DNA of 64,000 nucleotides from positions 3,234,501-3,298,500 of the forward strand of contig NZ_JAZIFY010000001.1 of assembly GCF_036634195.1 (NCBI RefSeq), in the 5' to 3' direction. Each line of letters starts with the position of its first letter. Positions within the stretch are counted from its first letter, which is position 1. The notes below the pieces were generated by a model. It did not search any database. It saw only the letters and a program-made list of their open reading frames with translations, and was not told the DNA's origin. The stretch is from Streptomyces sp. P9-A4 (GTDB taxonomy: Bacteria > Actinomycetota > Actinomycetes > Streptomycetales > Streptomycetaceae). The translations under genes and the position numbers were made by a program. Below are positions 1 through 9,803 of this stretch, piece after piece.

Positions 1-471
1 CTCCTCGCCTCCCGCTACCAGGCCTCGCTGTTCGACACCCTGGTCCTGCTGGACCCGGAGAGCGGTTCCGTACGCCGGCTCGCGCTGCCCTACCGGACCG
101 ACATCCGGGGCGTCGCCGTGCGCGGCGCGGTCGTCCACGTCCTCGACGCGGACGGGCATCTCACCGCCTTCGACACGGCGGCGCCCAAGGGCCGGGTGCT
201 GTGGGAGCTGGAGACCGGCGCCGGGAACGTGTCCGCGCCGGTCCTCGGCCCCGGCGACCGGCTGTACTTCGCCGCCCAGGACGGACGGCTGCTCGCCGTG
301 GACACCGCGCGCGGGGCGCTGATCGGCCAGACCAGGCCCCGGCTCACGAACGGGCGGATGGAGTACGCGCCGCTCGTGCCCGTACCGCTGGTCGTCGGGG
401 ACCGGGTGTTCGGCACGGCCCCGGACGGCTCCGTCTTCGCGGTGGACGCGCGCGATCCCGCGTCCTGGTGA
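1..471 (+). CDS. PQQ-like beta-propeller repeat protein (C-terminal part)
   Basis: The frame is open from base 1 to the TGA at 469-471, so only the last 156 residues are visible. They hold repeated blade-like units such as VVHVLDADGHLTAFDTAAP, LYFAAQDGRLLAVDTARG and VFGTAPDGSVFAVDARDP, each with the 'DG-(x)-AxD' turn of PQQ/quinoprotein-type beta-propellers. In Streptomyces such propellers often form the C-terminal sensor of Ser/Thr kinases or of secreted lipoproteins, but the N-terminus lies outside the window, so neither can be claimed. The gene converges on ilvD across about 100 bases with no clear hairpin. Confidence 0.7.
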   Translation, partial: LLASRYQASLFDTLVLLDPESGSVRRLALPYRTDIRGVAVRGAVVHVLDADGHLTAFDTAAPKGRVLWELETGAGNVSAPVLGPGDRLYFAAQDGRLLAVDTARGALIGQTRPRLTNGRMEYAPLVPVPLVVGDRVFGTAPDGSVFAVDARDPASW

Positions 472-577
472 CGCCGGGCGGCCGCGCGGAGACGAGGGCG
501 GCGGGGAGTGGGCGTCTCCGCCCGCTCCCCGCCGCCGTCGTTCGTTCCCGTCCGCTCCGGGTGGGTCTCCGGGCGGG

Positions 578-2431
578 TCAGCCCAGCTTCGTCACGTCGC
601 GGACCGCGCCCTTGTCGGCGCTCGTCGCCATCGCGGCGTACGCGCGGAGGGCCGCCGACACCTTGCGCTGACGGTTCTTCGGCTCGTACACGCCGTTCAG
701 CGCGTCCCGGCGGGCGGCGAGGGTCTCCTCGTCGACGAGCAGCTCGATCGAGCGGTTCGGGATGTCGATGCGGACGCGGTCGCCGTCCTCGACGAGGGCG
801 ATGGTGCCGCCCGAGGCCGCCTCCGGCGAGGCGTGGCCGATGGACAGGCCCGAGGTGCCGCCGGAGAAGCGGCCGTCGGTGACGAGGGCGCAGGTCTTGC
901 CCAGGCCCCGGCCCTTGAGGAAGGACGTCGGGTAGAGCATCTCCTGCATGCCGGGGCCGCCGCGCGGGCCCTCGTAGCGGATGACGACCACGTCGCCGTG
1001 GGTGATCTGCTTGTTGAGGATCTTCTCGACGGCCTCGTCCTGCGACTCGCAGACCACGGCCGGGCCCTCGAAGGTCCAGATCGACTCGTCGACGCCGGCG
1101 GTCTTCACGACGCAGCCGTCGGCGGCGAGGTTGCCGTGCAGGACGGCGAGGCCGCCGTCCTTCGAGTACGCGTGGGCCGCGTCGCGGATGCAGCCGTTCG
1201 CCGCGTCCGTGTCGAGGGTGTCCCAGCGCTCCGACTGGGAGAAGGCGGTCGCCGAGCGGACGCAGCCGGGGGCCGCGTGCCACAGCTCGACGGCCTCGTC
1301 CGAGGGGGAGCCGCCGCGCACGTCCCAGGCATCCAGCCACTCCTTGACGGAGCGGGAGTGGACGGTGTGGACGTCCTCGTTCAGGAGTCCCGCGCGGTAG
1401 AGCTCGCCGAGGATGGCCGGGATGCCGCCCGCCCGGTGCACGTCCTCCATGTAGTACGTACGGTCCTTGGCGACGTTCGGGGCGACCTTGGCCAGGCAGG
1501 GCACCCGGCGCGAGACCTCGTCCATGTCCGGCAGGCCGTAGTCGAGCTCGGCCTCCTGGGCGGCGGCGAGCAGGTGCAGGATCGTGTTGGTCGAGCCGCC
1601 CATGGCGATGTCGAGGGCCATGGCGTTCTCGAAGGCGCCGCGGGTCGCGATCGAGCGCGGCAGGACGGAGGCGTCGTCCTCGTCGTAGTACCGGCGGGTG
1701 ATGTCGACGACCGTGCGGGCGGCGTCCTCGTACAGTGCCTTGCGGGCGGTGTGGGTGGCGAGGACCGTGCCGTTGCCGGGGAGGGAGAGGCCGATCGCCT
1801 CGGTCAGGCAGTTCATCGAGTTGGCGGTGAACATGCCGGAACAGGACCCGCAGGTCGGACAGGCGTTCTCCTCGATGCGGGAGATGTCCTCGTCCGAGAT
1901 GTTCGGGTTCACCGCGTCGGAGATCGCGTCGACCAGGTCGAGGGTGCGGACCGAGCCGTCGACGAGGGTGGCGCGGCCGGACTCCATCGGGCCGCCGGAG
2001 ACGAAGACCGTCGGGATGTTGAGGCGCAGGGCGGCCATCAGCATGCCGGGGGTGATCTTGTCGCAGTTGGAGATGCAGATCAGGGCGTCGGCGCAGTGCG
2101 CCTCGACCATGTACTCCACGCTGTCCGCGATCAGGTCGCGGGAGGGGAGCGAGTACAGCATGCCGCCGTGGCCCATCGCGATGCCGTCGTCGACGGCGAT
2201 CGTGTTGAACTCGCGGGCGATGCCGCCGGCGGCCGTGATGGCCTCGGAGACGATCCGGCCGACGGGCTGGAGGTGGGTGTGGCCGGGGACGAACTCCGTG
2301 AAGGAGTTGGCCACCGCGATGATCGGCTTCCGGCCGATGTCCGCGCCGGGTACACCGGAGGCGCGCATCAGGGCGCGTGCGCCCGCCATGTTGCGGCCGT
2401 GGGTGACTGTGCGGGACCTCAGCTCGGGCAT
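578..2431 (-). CDS. ilvD: Dihydroxy-acid dehydratase
   Basis: IlvD removes water from 2,3-dihydroxy-isovalerate and 2,3-dihydroxy-3-methylvalerate, the third common step of valine, isoleucine and CoA-precursor synthesis. The 617-residue length matches the long IlvD type. Iron-sulfur ligands are visible in [13 protein letters not shown] (about residue 120) and [18 protein letters not shown] (about 190), and the C-terminal part carries the family [19 protein letters not shown] segment. I start at the ATG of [10 protein letters not shown]; the frame stays open 19 codons further but those residues are not family-like. A TetR regulator gene starts upstream in the same direction. I see no leader-peptide attenuator. 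Confidence 0.95.
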   Translation of the reverse strand: MPELRSRTVTHGRNMAGARALMRASGVPGADIGRKPIIAVANSFTEFVPGHTHLQPVGRIVSEAITAAGGIAREFNTIAVDDGIAMGHGGMLYSLPSRDLIADSVEYMVEAHCADALICISNCDKITPGMLMAALRLNIPTVFVSGGPMESGRATLVDGSVRTLDLVDAISDAVNPNISDEDISRIEENACPTCGSCSGMFTANSMNCLTEAIGLSLPGNGTVLATHTARKALYEDAARTVVDITRRYYDEDDASVLPRSIATRGAFENAMALDIAMGGSTNTILHLLAAAQEAELDYGLPDMDEVSRRVPCLAKVAPNVAKDRTYYMEDVHRAGGIPAILGELYRAGLLNEDVHTVHSRSVKEWLDAWDVRGGSPSDEAVELWHAAPGCVRSATAFSQSERWDTLDTDAANGCIRDAAHAYSKDGGLAVLHGNLAADGCVVKTAGVDESIWTFEGPAVVCESQDEAVEKILNKQITHGDVVVIRYEGPRGGPGMQEMLYPTSFLKGRGLGKTCALVTDGRFSGGTSGLSIGHASPEAASGGTIALVEDGDRVRIDIPNRSIELLVDEETLAARRDALNGVYEPKNRQRKVSAALRAYAAMATSADKGAVRDVTKLG

Positions 2432-2598
2432 CGTCGCTCGCTCCTCGTGAAGGGTGTGCTTGCCGTCGAGCGTACGCCGACGGACCAAGATCTGGACAGC
2501 GCGTCCGCATGGCGGACCGGGTGTTCAGTTTTCGGTCAGGGCTCGGCCCGGCGGACCGGGCTCGGCCGGGGCGCGCGGTCCGGGCCTCCGGCCGGTGC

Positions 2599-3210
2599 TC
2601 AGGCCTCGGTCAGGTAGCGCTGGAGCGTCGGGGCCACCTGGGCCACGATGTCCTCCGGGTCCGCCGAGGCCATCGGCTCGACCTGGATCACGTACCGCAT
2701 GATCGCGATCCCGATCATGTGGGAGGCCGCGAGCTCCGCCCGGAACTTGGGGTCCGGTACGTCGAGCTCGGCCGCGATCCGCTCAAGGAGCCGCCGCAGC
2801 ACGAACGCCCGCAGCACCTTCGCCGCCGCCTCGTGGGTCAGCGCCGAGCGCACCACCGCGAGCAGCGGGGCGCGGCTGGCCGGATTCTCCCAGACGCCGA
2901 TGAAGAAGCGCGCGAGCCGCTCCCCGATCGCCTCGCGGGGGCCGCCGACGATCGCCGGGACCACCGTCGCCGCATCGAAGGAGACCTCGATCGAAGCGGC
3001 GAAGACCTCGTCCTTCGTCCCGAAGTAGTGGTGGACGAGCGCCGGGTCCACCCCGGCCGCCTTGGCGATGCCGCGCACCGAGGTCTTGTCGTAACCCCGC
3101 TCCGCGAACCGGGCGCGGGCCGCCTCCAGGATGCGTTCGCGGGTGCCCGGTCCGCTCTCCTCGCCGGTACGGGAAGGGCGGCCGCGCCGGCGCGGGGCCG
3201 GTTCGGTCAC
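2599..3210 (-). CDS. TetR/AcrR-family transcriptional regulator
   Basis: This 203-residue DNA-binding repressor type has an N-terminal helix-turn-helix at about residues 20-65 ([20 protein letters not shown] ... [17 protein letters not shown]), after a basic [11 protein letters not shown] arm. The C-terminal ligand-binding domain resembles TetR_C proteins of actinobacteria. The GTG start at 3208-3210 overlaps the stop of the upstream sugar-phosphate isomerase gene as GTGA, so the two are translationally coupled. Its ligand and targets are unknown; the coupled isomerase-like gene or ilvD just downstream are possible targets. Confidence 0.88.
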   Translation of the reverse strand: MTEPAPRRRGRPSRTGEESGPGTRERILEAARARFAERGYDKTSVRGIAKAAGVDPALVHHYFGTKDEVFAASIEVSFDAATVVPAIVGGPREAIGERLARFFIGVWENPASRAPLLAVVRSALTHEAAAKVLRAFVLRRLLERIAAELDVPDPKFRAELAASHMIGIAIMRYVIQVEPMASADPEDIVAQVAPTLQRYLTEA

Positions 3211-4043
3211 GGTCGCGGCACCCGGGAGGGGCGGGGGGCCGCCGACGCGAGGTGGAGCCGGGTGAACGCCAGGGCCTCCGCGAGGTCGGCCTCGCGTTCG
3301 GCGGCCGACATCGCGCGACGGGTGTTGACCTCGATGACGACATGGCCGTCGAAGCCGGTGAGCGCCAGCCGCTCCAGGAGTTCGGCGCAGGGCTGGGTGC
3401 CGCGCCCCGGGACCAGGTGCTCGTCCTTGGCCGAGCCCTTGCCGTCGGCGAGGTGGACGTGACCGAGCCGGTCGCCCATGCGGTCGATCATCGCGAGGGC
3501 GTCGGTGCGTGCGGTCGCGGTGTGCGAGAGGTCGACGGTGAAGTGCCGGTAGTCGTCCTTGGTGACGTCCCACTCGGGGGCGTACGCGAGCATCTCGCGG
3601 TCCTTGTACCGCCAGGGGTACATGTTCTCGACGGCGAACCGCACGTCGGTCTCGTCGGCCATCCGCCAGATGCCGGTGACGAAGTCCTTGGCGTACTGGC
3701 GCTGCCAGCGGAACGGCGGGTGGACGACGACCGTCGACGCGCCGAGCCGCTCGGCCGCGGCCTGGGCGCGCTGGAGCTTGGCCCAGGGGTCGGTGGACCA
3801 GACGCGCTGGGTGATGAGGAGGCAGGGGGCGTGCACGGCCAGGATCGGGACCTGGTGGTAGTCGGAGAGGCGGCGGAGCGCCTCGATGTCCTGGCTGACC
3901 GGATCGGTCCACACCATGACCTCGACACCGTCGTATCCGAGGCGCGCGGCGATCTCGAAGGCCGTCGCCGTCGACTCCGGATAGACCGAGGCCGTCGACA
4001 GGGCGACCTTCGCATCCGGGATGCGCACCACTGGTTCTGCCAC
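3207..4043 (-). CDS. Sugar phosphate isomerase/epimerase family protein (TIM barrel)
   Basis: A 278-residue protein with the AP-endonuclease-2/xylose-isomerase-like TIM-barrel pattern: strand and turn motifs [53 protein letters not shown] and [10 protein letters not shown]. The metal-binding Glu/His/Asp residues expected in the barrel (E in VEVM, E in VENM, D/H in VDLSH, H in HVHLAD, E in VIEVN) are all present, so it is likely an active metal-dependent isomerase or epimerase. The substrate cannot be read from sequence. The GTG start at 4041-4043 begins [12 protein letters not shown]. It is coupled to the TetR gene by a GTGA overlap. Confidence 0.85.
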   Translation of the reverse strand: MAEPVVRIPDAKVALSTASVYPESTATAFEIAARLGYDGVEVMVWTDPVSQDIEALRRLSDYHQVPILAVHAPCLLITQRVWSTDPWAKLQRAQAAAERLGASTVVVHPPFRWQRQYAKDFVTGIWRMADETDVRFAVENMYPWRYKDREMLAYAPEWDVTKDDYRHFTVDLSHTATARTDALAMIDRMGDRLGHVHLADGKGSAKDEHLVPGRGTQPCAELLERLALTGFDGHVVIEVNTRRAMSAAEREADLAEALAFTRLHLASAAPRPSRVPRP

Positions 4044-4104
4044 GGGGACAGGGTACGGGGCGGGCCGGGGGGCCGGGGGGTGGTTCAGGTCACGCCGGCG
4101 GGGG

Positions 4105-4190
4105 GCACGCGCGCGCGGGCGGGGATTGACCGGCGGAGTGGGGGGCACGCGCGCGTGGACCGGGGTCCCGGCGCCACGCGCGCGTGTGGC
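4105..4190. repeat. Three alternating purine-pyrimidine CACGCGCGCG tracts
   Basis: The 152-base gap between the isomerase and Ppx/GppA genes contains the tract CACGCGCGCG three times (near 4106, 4146 and 4174). The first two follow a run of G, and the last is part of a near-palindrome CCACGCGCGCGTGTGG (4174-4189) that could form a hairpin. Alternating CG/CA steps favour left-handed DNA. The hairpin may also end transcription after the Ppx/GppA gene. No function is shown. Confidence 0.5.
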
Positions 4191-4195
4191 CCGGG

Positions 4196-5128
4196 CTACT
4201 CCGTCGGCAGGTGGTCCAGGCGGCGCAGGATGACGCCCTCGCGCAGGGCCCAGGGGCAGATCTCCAGTTCCTCCACCCCGAGCAGGTCCATCGCGCCCTC
4301 CGCGACGAGCGCGCCCGCGAGGAGCTGGCCCGCGCGGCCCTCCGAGACGCCCGGCAGGGCCGCGCGCTCGGGGGCGGTCATCGCGGCGAGGCGCGGGACC
4401 CACTCCTCCAGGGACTTGCGGGTCAGGATCCGCTGGACGTAGAGGCCCTCCCCCGAGCCAGGGGCGCCGGCGATCCTGGCCAGCTGCTTGAACGTCTTCG
4501 AGGTGGCCACGACGTGGTCGGGGCGGCCGGAGCGGCTGAAGTCGCCGACCGTACGCGCGATCTGTGCGCGCACATGGCGACGGAGGGCCTTCACGTCGGC
4601 GATGTCGGCGGGGTCGCCGGGAAGCCAGCCGGCGGTCAGCCGGCCCGCGCCGAGCGGCAGGGAGACCGCGGTGTCGGGGTCCTCGTCGAGGCCGTACGCG
4701 ACTTCGAGGGAGCCGCCGCCGATGTCGAGGAGGAGGAGCTTCCCCGCGGACCAGCCGTACCAGCGGCGAGCGGCGAGGAAGGTGAGCCGGGCCTCCTCCT
4801 CGCCGGTGAGGACCTGGAGGTCGACCCCGGTCTCGTCCTTCACGCGCGCGAGGACGGCGTCGGCGTTGCTGGCCTCGCGGACCGCCGAGGTCGCGAACGG
4901 CAGCACCTCCTCGCAGCCCTTGTCCTCGGCGGCGAGCAGCGCGTCCCTGACGGTCGCGATGAGCCGCTCGACGCCGTGGGGCGCGATGGCACCCCGCTCG
5001 TCGAGAAGTTCGGCGAGCCGCAGCTCCGCCTTGTGGGAATGGGCGGGCAGCGGCCGGGCGCCGGGGTGGGCGTCCACCACCAGGAAGTGCACTGTGTTCG
5101 AACCGACGTCGAGGACTCCGAGTCTCAT
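4196..5128 (-). CDS. Ppx/GppA phosphatase family protein
   Basis: Exopolyphosphatase/guanosine pentaphosphate phosphatase family. The ASKHA phosphate-binding loops are visible: [19 protein letters not shown] at the N-terminus, [24 protein letters not shown] and [15 protein letters not shown]. At 310 residues it is the short, two-domain form found in actinobacteria, lacking the C-terminal HD-like domains of E. coli Ppx. It probably cleaves polyphosphate or pppGpp and so links to phosphate or stringent control, but which substrate is not decided by sequence. I start at the ATG of MRLGVLDVG; the longer frame adds non-family residues. It is divergent from the Cys-rich protein gene across 41 bases. 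Confidence 0.9.
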   Translation of the reverse strand: MRLGVLDVGSNTVHFLVVDAHPGARPLPAHSHKAELRLAELLDERGAIAPHGVERLIATVRDALLAAEDKGCEEVLPFATSAVREASNADAVLARVKDETGVDLQVLTGEEEARLTFLAARRWYGWSAGKLLLLDIGGGSLEVAYGLDEDPDTAVSLPLGAGRLTAGWLPGDPADIADVKALRRHVRAQIARTVGDFSRSGRPDHVVATSKTFKQLARIAGAPGSGEGLYVQRILTRKSLEEWVPRLAAMTAPERAALPGVSEGRAGQLLAGALVAEGAMDLLGVEELEICPWALREGVILRRLDHLPTE

Positions 5129-5169
5129 GGGCGGAACGCTACTGCGCCTGCCCGCATACGCTTGGACTT

Positions 5170-6036
5170 GTGCCAAAGACGAAGAAGGCGAAGCCGGGCA
5201 AAGACCGCGGTGGCGACACGGACGTGACGGGTGTGAAGGCCGGCAAGGGTGTGAAGAGCGGCAAGAAGCGGGGCAAGGACATGGAGCCGGACGAGAAGGG
5301 GCTCGACTTCGCGCGCGCGTGGGTCGAGTTTCCCGACCCCGCCGACGAGGAGCAGGTCTTCCGCTGCGACCTGACCTGGCTGACCTCGCGCTGGACGTGC
5401 GTCTTCGGCAGCGGCTGCCAGGGCATCCAGGCGGGCCGGGCCGACGACGGCTGCTGCACCCTCGGCGCGCACTTCTCCGACGAGGACGACGAGAAGCGGG
5501 TCGCCGGGCACGTGGCCCGGCTGACGCCCGAGCTGTGGCAGTTCCACGACATCGGCACCGGGTCGGGCTGGACCCAACTCGACGAGGACGGTGACCGGCA
5601 GACCCGCCGCTGGGAGGGGTCCTGCATCTTCCAGAACCGTCCCGGCTTCGCGGGCGGCGCGGGCTGCTCGCTGCACATCCTGGCCCTCAAGGAGGGCAAG
5701 GAGCCACTGGAGACCAAGCCGGACGTCTGCTGGCAGCTGCCGGTGCGGCGCACGTACGACTGGATCGACCGGCCGGACGACACCCGGGTCCTCCAGGTGT
5801 CGATCGGCGAGTACGACCGCAGGGGCTGGGGTCCCGGCGGCCACGACCTGCACTGGTGGTGCACCTCGGCCACCTCGGCGCACGGGGCGGGCGAGCCGGT
5901 CTACGTGACGTACCGGCCCGAGCTGACCGAGATGATGGGCAAGGAGGCCTACGAGGTACTGGCCGGGCTGTGCGCGGCGCGGCTCTCCTCGCAGCTGCCG
6001 CTGGTGGCCCCGCACCCGGCTGACCCGAAGGCCTGA
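5170..6036 (+). CDS. Conserved Cys-rich hypothetical protein
   Basis: 288 residues starting at GTG ([15 protein letters not shown]). The first 45 residues are Lys/Gly-rich and look disordered or nucleic-acid-binding. The rest is a compact domain with about ten cysteines, clustered in [34 protein letters not shown] and GAGCSLH, followed by several Trp/His-rich stretches such as HDLHWWCTS. The cysteine pattern suggests a bound metal or iron-sulfur cluster, loosely like the YkgJ/DUF3109 type, but I do not recognise the family with certainty. It is divergent from the Ppx/GppA gene and converges on the BACON protein gene. Confidence 0.75.
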   Translation: MPKTKKAKPGKDRGGDTDVTGVKAGKGVKSGKKRGKDMEPDEKGLDFARAWVEFPDPADEEQVFRCDLTWLTSRWTCVFGSGCQGIQAGRADDGCCTLGAHFSDEDDEKRVAGHVARLTPELWQFHDIGTGSGWTQLDEDGDRQTRRWEGSCIFQNRPGFAGGAGCSLHILALKEGKEPLETKPDVCWQLPVRRTYDWIDRPDDTRVLQVSIGEYDRRGWGPGGHDLHWWCTSATSAHGAGEPVYVTYRPELTEMMGKEAYEVLAGLCAARLSSQLPLVAPHPADPKA

Positions 6037-6077
6037 GGCCGAAGGCCTGACCCCGGAGGCCTGAGGCCGGAGGCCCG
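6028..6077. repeat. Short tandem repeat of about 14-15 bp, three copies
   Basis: Three imperfect copies of an AAGGCCTGAGGCCG-like unit run from the last codons of the Cys-rich protein gene into the gap before the convergent BACON gene. The unit contains GGCCTGAGGCC, so the array can fold into several alternative hairpins. It may act as a weak terminator between the convergent genes. Confidence 0.5.
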
Positions 6078-6111
6078 TCCCACGCCGAGATCCTGATGCC
6101 GGGGGCCCGGC

Positions 6112-7947
6112 TCAGGACGACGGTGACGGCGGTTCCTCCGTCGTCGGCGGCGGGGTGTTCGGTTCCGTCGTGCCCGGGCCCGTCGTCGGCGGGTCCGTCG
6201 TGGGCGGCGGGGTGGTCGGCTCCGTGGTCGGCGGGGTCGTCGGCGGGGTCGTGCCCGGGTCCGTCGTGGGCGGCGGGGTGGTCGGCTCCGTGGTCGGCGG
6301 GGTCGTCGGCGGGGTCGTGCCCGGGTCCGTCGTCGGCGGCGGGGTCGTCGGCCCGGTGGTGGGCGGGCTCGTCGGCGGGGTCGTCGGCTCCGTCGTCGTC
6401 GGCGGCGGGGTGACCGGGTCGACGACCGGCGGCACGGCGGTCTCGCCGCGCCCGTCGATCCTGACCACCGCGCCCGAGGGGTTCACCCCGATCCGCGCGC
6501 TCCAGGCGCCCCGGGGCTCGCGGCCGTGGTCCACGCGGACGGCGATCGTGACCGTCTCGCCGGGGCGGAGCGTGCCCGAGGCCCGGCTCACGTACAGCCA
6601 GGGCGCGTCCGTCCACAGCGACCAGTCGACGGGCGAGCCGCCCTCGGCGGTGAGCGTGAGCAGCGTCAGGTCGCCGTGGCTCCGGGCGCTCACGGTGATC
6701 CAGCCGGGGGCGGGTTCACCGGGCCGGGACGGGCCCGCGGAGCCGGTGGGACCGCCGGGGCTGAGCACCTCGACGGAGACGTCGGGGGCGCGGCTGCCCC
6801 GGGTGAAGCGGGGCTCGGGGGTGGTGCGGGCGTTGCCCGCGTTCTCGTAGTGGTCGTAGGGGCGGCCGTCGGGGCCTACCTGTTCGTCCTGGTCGCTCGC
6901 GCTGATCCGGGCCCCGTCGCGGGCGCCCGCGTCGGCGACCGGGCTGCCCCGGTAGGAGGTCCACAGGGCGAGGACGGGGGCGGCGACCACGGCCGCGACG
7001 ACGGTGGTGGTGACCGCGCGGGCCCGCATCCGGTCGCGGCGGGCCACATGGTCCTTCGGGTCCATGGGGAATCCGGTCGGCGCGAAGCGCGGGGCGCCGG
7101 CACGCGCGCGCGGGACGTGCAGCATCGCCATGTACGCGGCGGCCCGGGGCGCCGCGACGAGCGGCAGTCCGGCCGAGGGCAGGGCCCCGGCGCCGGGCCA
7201 GGGGGCGGTGGCGCCCACCCGCTCGGCGGCCTTCCGGCAGCGGGGGCAGTCGTCGACGTGCCGGACGAGTTCGGCGCGCAGGGCGGCCGAGAGGAGCACC
7301 TGGTGGTCGCCGGTGAGCCGGGCGACGGTGGGGCAGCTGCCGGTCTCGACGACGGTGAGGGCGGCGCGGGTGCGCTCGACCTCGCAGCCGGCGGTGGCGA
7401 GGAGTTCGCGGGCGGCAAGCGGGTCGAGGGAGAGCACGGCGGCGACCTGGCGGTGGCTGAGGCCGTGGCGGACGGCCAGTTCCAGGGCCTCGCGCTGCTC
7501 GGGGGTGGTGCCGGCGGCCTCGGGCCAGGCGAGCCTGGCGAGTTCGGCGCGGCGGCGCTCGGCGGTCTCCTCGGGGACCCGGGGCGGCTCGGGCGCGGTG
7601 ACGGCGGGCCGGCCGGTGTGGGCGCCCTGGCGCCTGCGGCGCTGCTCGCCGAGGCTGCGGAGGCAGGCCCAGCGGGCGAGCGCGTACAGCCAGGCCGTAC
7701 GGCCGTCCTCGTCGGAGGGGCAGCGGCCGTGGTGCCGGTCGGCGACGGCGAGGACGTCGCCGAGGACGGCGGTGGCCGTGTCGTGGTCGCAGAGCACGGA
7801 GAGGCAGTACGTGAAGAGACCGTCGAGGGCGGCCTCGTAGCGGGCGGGGGGCCGTCGGCCGAGCGTGCGCGGGCCCTGGTCCGCGGCGGAGTGCGCCCGG
7901 TGTGCGCCGGTGGTGCGTGCGGGGGATTCCAGCCTGCTGCTCGTCAC
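6112..7947 (-). CDS. Sigma-like/zinc-finger/transmembrane/BACON-domain protein
   Basis: 611 residues, GTG start. Residues 35-105 resemble sigma-70 region 2 (YEAALDGLFTYCLSVLCDHD ... WLYALARWACLRSL). Residues 140-200 resemble region 4 (TTPEQREALELAVRHGLSHRQVAAVLSL). An HVDDCPRC element at 230-237 looks like an anti-sigma zinc finger (HxxxCxxC). One membrane helix follows at about 311-330. Outside lies a BACON-like beta-sandwich (about 415-500, with VDWSLWTDAPWLYVSRASGT), and then a Pro/Thr-rich tail with a 22-residue repeat. This order suggests a membrane-tethered regulator that senses the envelope, but whether the sigma part still binds RNA polymerase is unknown. Confidence 0.8.
   Translation of the reverse strand: MTSSRLESPARTTGAHRAHSAADQGPRTLGRRPPARYEAALDGLFTYCLSVLCDHDTATAVLGDVLAVADRHHGRCPSDEDGRTAWLYALARWACLRSLGEQRRRRQGAHTGRPAVTAPEPPRVPEETAERRRAELARLAWPEAAGTTPEQREALELAVRHGLSHRQVAAVLSLDPLAARELLATAGCEVERTRAALTVVETGSCPTVARLTGDHQVLLSAALRAELVRHVDDCPRCRKAAERVGATAPWPGAGALPSAGLPLVAAPRAAAYMAMLHVPRARAGAPRFAPTGFPMDPKDHVARRDRMRARAVTTTVVAAVVAAPVLALWTSYRGSPVADAGARDGARISASDQDEQVGPDGRPYDHYENAGNARTTPEPRFTRGSRAPDVSVEVLSPGGPTGSAGPSRPGEPAPGWITVSARSHGDLTLLTLTAEGGSPVDWSLWTDAPWLYVSRASGTLRPGETVTIAVRVDHGREPRGAWSARIGVNPSGAVVRIDGRGETAVPPVVDPVTPPPTTTEPTTPPTSPPTTGPTTPPPTTDPGTTPPTTPPTTEPTTPPPTTDPGTTPPTTPPTTEPTTPPPTTDPPTTGPGTTEPNTPPPTTEEPPSPSS
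6191..6388. repeat. 66-bp tandem repeat coding for a 22-residue Thr/Pro unit
   Basis: Near-identical units begin at 6191, 6257 and 6323, exactly 66 bases apart; the third is partial and diverging. On the coding (minus) strand each encodes a 22-residue stretch rich in PPTT, with DPG and EPT turns, in the outer tail of the BACON protein. The near-identity at DNA level points to recent slippage or recombination, so copy number probably varies between strains. Confidence 0.85.
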
Positions 7948-8118
7948 CGGTCGACCGTAGGCAGCGCGGGGGCGCTCTTCGTACCGGTTGCGGACTTCTC
8001 ATTCGTACGGGTGAAGCTATCGCCCGAAGGGGGACAGGAACCGGACGTTCCGGGGGCGGGTGCCGGCCGTGTCCCGGGCCGGGGCCCGTTGTCGGTGGCG
8101 GCAGCTACGGTGGGCGAC

Positions 8119-9516
8119 ATGGCTGCCCGTACGAAATCGACCAAGGACCGGCCGTCCTACCGCTGCACCGAGTGCGGCTGGCAGACGGCCAAGTGGCTCG
8201 GCCGCTGCCCCGAGTGCCAGGCCTGGGGGACGGTCGAGGAGTACGGCGCGCCCGCCGTACGTACGACCGCGGCGGGGCGGGTGTCCACCGCCGCCGTCCC
8301 CATCGGGCAGGTCGACAGCCGGCAGGCGACCGCCCGCTCCACCGGCGTCGACGAGCTGGACCGGGTCCTCGGCGGGGGGCTGGTGCCCGGCGCCGTCGTC
8401 CTCCTCGCGGGCGAGCCGGGCGTCGGCAAGTCCACGCTCCTGCTGGACGTGGCGGCCAAGGCGGCGAGCGACGAGCACCGCACGCTGTACGTCACGGGCG
8501 AGGAGTCCGCGAGCCAGGTCCGGATGCGCGCCGACCGGATCAACGCGCTCAGCGACCACCTGTACCTGGCGGCCGAGACCGATCTGTCGGCGGTCCTGGG
8601 GCACCTGGACGCCGTGAAGCCCTCGCTGCTGATCATGGACTCGGTGCAGACCGTCGCCTCCCCCGAGATCGACGGCGCGCCCGGCGGCATGGCCCAGGTC
8701 CGCGAGGTCGCGGGAGCGCTCATCCGGGCTTCCAAGGAGCGCGGCATGGCCACGCTCCTCGTCGGTCACGTCACCAAGGACGGGGCCATCGCCGGGCCCC
8801 GTCTCCTGGAGCACCTGGTCGACGTCGTACTGAGCTTCGAGGGCGACCGGCACGCGCGCCTGCGGCTGGTCCGGGGCGTGAAGAACCGGTACGGGGCGAC
8901 CGACGAGGTCGGCTGCTTCGAGCTGCACGACGAGGGCATCACCGGGCTCGCCGACCCCTCCGGGCTCTTCCTGACCCGGCGTGACGTGGCCGTGCCCGGC
9001 ACCTGTCTCACGGTCACCCTGGAGGGCAAGCGTCCGCTCGTCGCCGAGGTGCAGGCGCTGACCGTGGACAGCCAGATCCCGTCCCCGCGCCGGACCACCT
9101 CGGGTCTTGAGACCTCCCGCGTCTCGATGATGCTGGCGGTCCTGGAGCAGCGCGGCCGGATCACCGCGCTGGGCAAGCGGGACATCTACAGCGCGACCGT
9201 GGGCGGTGTGAAGCTCACCGAGCCGGCCGCCGACCTGGCGATCGCCCTCGCGCTCGCCTCCGCCGCGAGCGACACGCCGCTGCCGAAGAACCTCGTCGCG
9301 ATCGGTGAGGTCGGGCTCGCGGGCGAGGTCCGGCGGGTGACGGGCGTCCAGCGCCGGCTGTCCGAGGCGCACCGGCTGGGCTTCACACACGCACTCGTCC
9401 CCTCGGACCCGGGCAGGGTCCCGGCGGGCATGAAGGTGACGGAGGTCGCGGACATGGGCGACGCGCTGCGGGTGCTGCCGCGCAGCCGCCGCGCGGCGAA
9501 GGGGGCGCAGGAGTAG
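8119..9516 (+). CDS. radA: DNA repair protein RadA
   Basis: RadA/Sms is a RecA-like ATPase helicase that drives branch migration during recombination repair. The 465 residues carry the N-terminal zinc finger CTECGW ... GRCPEC (Cys16, 19, 30, 33), the Walker A loop GEPGVGKST (98-106), the family signature KNRYG, and a C-terminal Lon-protease-like domain ([13 protein letters not shown] ... [14 protein letters not shown]). I start at the ATG at 8119 ([10 protein letters not shown]); the frame is open far upstream but that is the antisense of the BACON gene. disA follows 287 bases downstream on the same strand, the usual radA-disA pairing. Confidence 0.96.
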   Translation: MAARTKSTKDRPSYRCTECGWQTAKWLGRCPECQAWGTVEEYGAPAVRTTAAGRVSTAAVPIGQVDSRQATARSTGVDELDRVLGGGLVPGAVVLLAGEPGVGKSTLLLDVAAKAASDEHRTLYVTGEESASQVRMRADRINALSDHLYLAAETDLSAVLGHLDAVKPSLLIMDSVQTVASPEIDGAPGGMAQVREVAGALIRASKERGMATLLVGHVTKDGAIAGPRLLEHLVDVVLSFEGDRHARLRLVRGVKNRYGATDEVGCFELHDEGITGLADPSGLFLTRRDVAVPGTCLTVTLEGKRPLVAEVQALTVDSQIPSPRRTTSGLETSRVSMMLAVLEQRGRITALGKRDIYSATVGGVKLTEPAADLAIALALASAASDTPLPKNLVAIGEVGLAGEVRRVTGVQRRLSEAHRLGFTHALVPSDPGRVPAGMKVTEVADMGDALRVLPRSRRAAKGAQE

Positions 9517-9803
9517 GCCCGGCGGAAGGGTGTCACGGCCGGGCGTCCGCGCGGGGTGCGCGGGGTGCCGGGCCGGGCGTCCGCCTCGGGTGCGTAGGGT
9601 TCCGTCGAGAAGCGGTGCCGGGTGCGGCTCGACGGGTGCACAGGTGTGTTCCGTACGCTTCGCAAAGGCGGGAAGGGTTTGGCCGGTGCCAGGCCGGGGA
9701 CCCCTTTCGGACCACCCGCGATCGGTCGGGGGCGGAGGGCGGCGGGGTGGTGTCGCTAGACTTTGCCCTGGTCTCGCCCATCCGTACGAGCCGGAGGAGT
9801 GCA

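Noticed and set aside
90..2510. Long Arg-rich minus-strand reading frame over ilvD
   Set aside because: It is an out-of-frame shadow of ilvD; composition is Arg/Pro/His-rich with no domain, as is common in high-GC genes.
833..2617. Long plus-strand frame opposite ilvD
   Set aside because: Antisense shadow of ilvD with repetitive Gly/Val/Asp composition; no family motif.
6526..8118. Open frame extending radA upstream
   Set aside because: It is antisense to the BACON gene; RadA begins with its zinc finger at the ATG at 8119.
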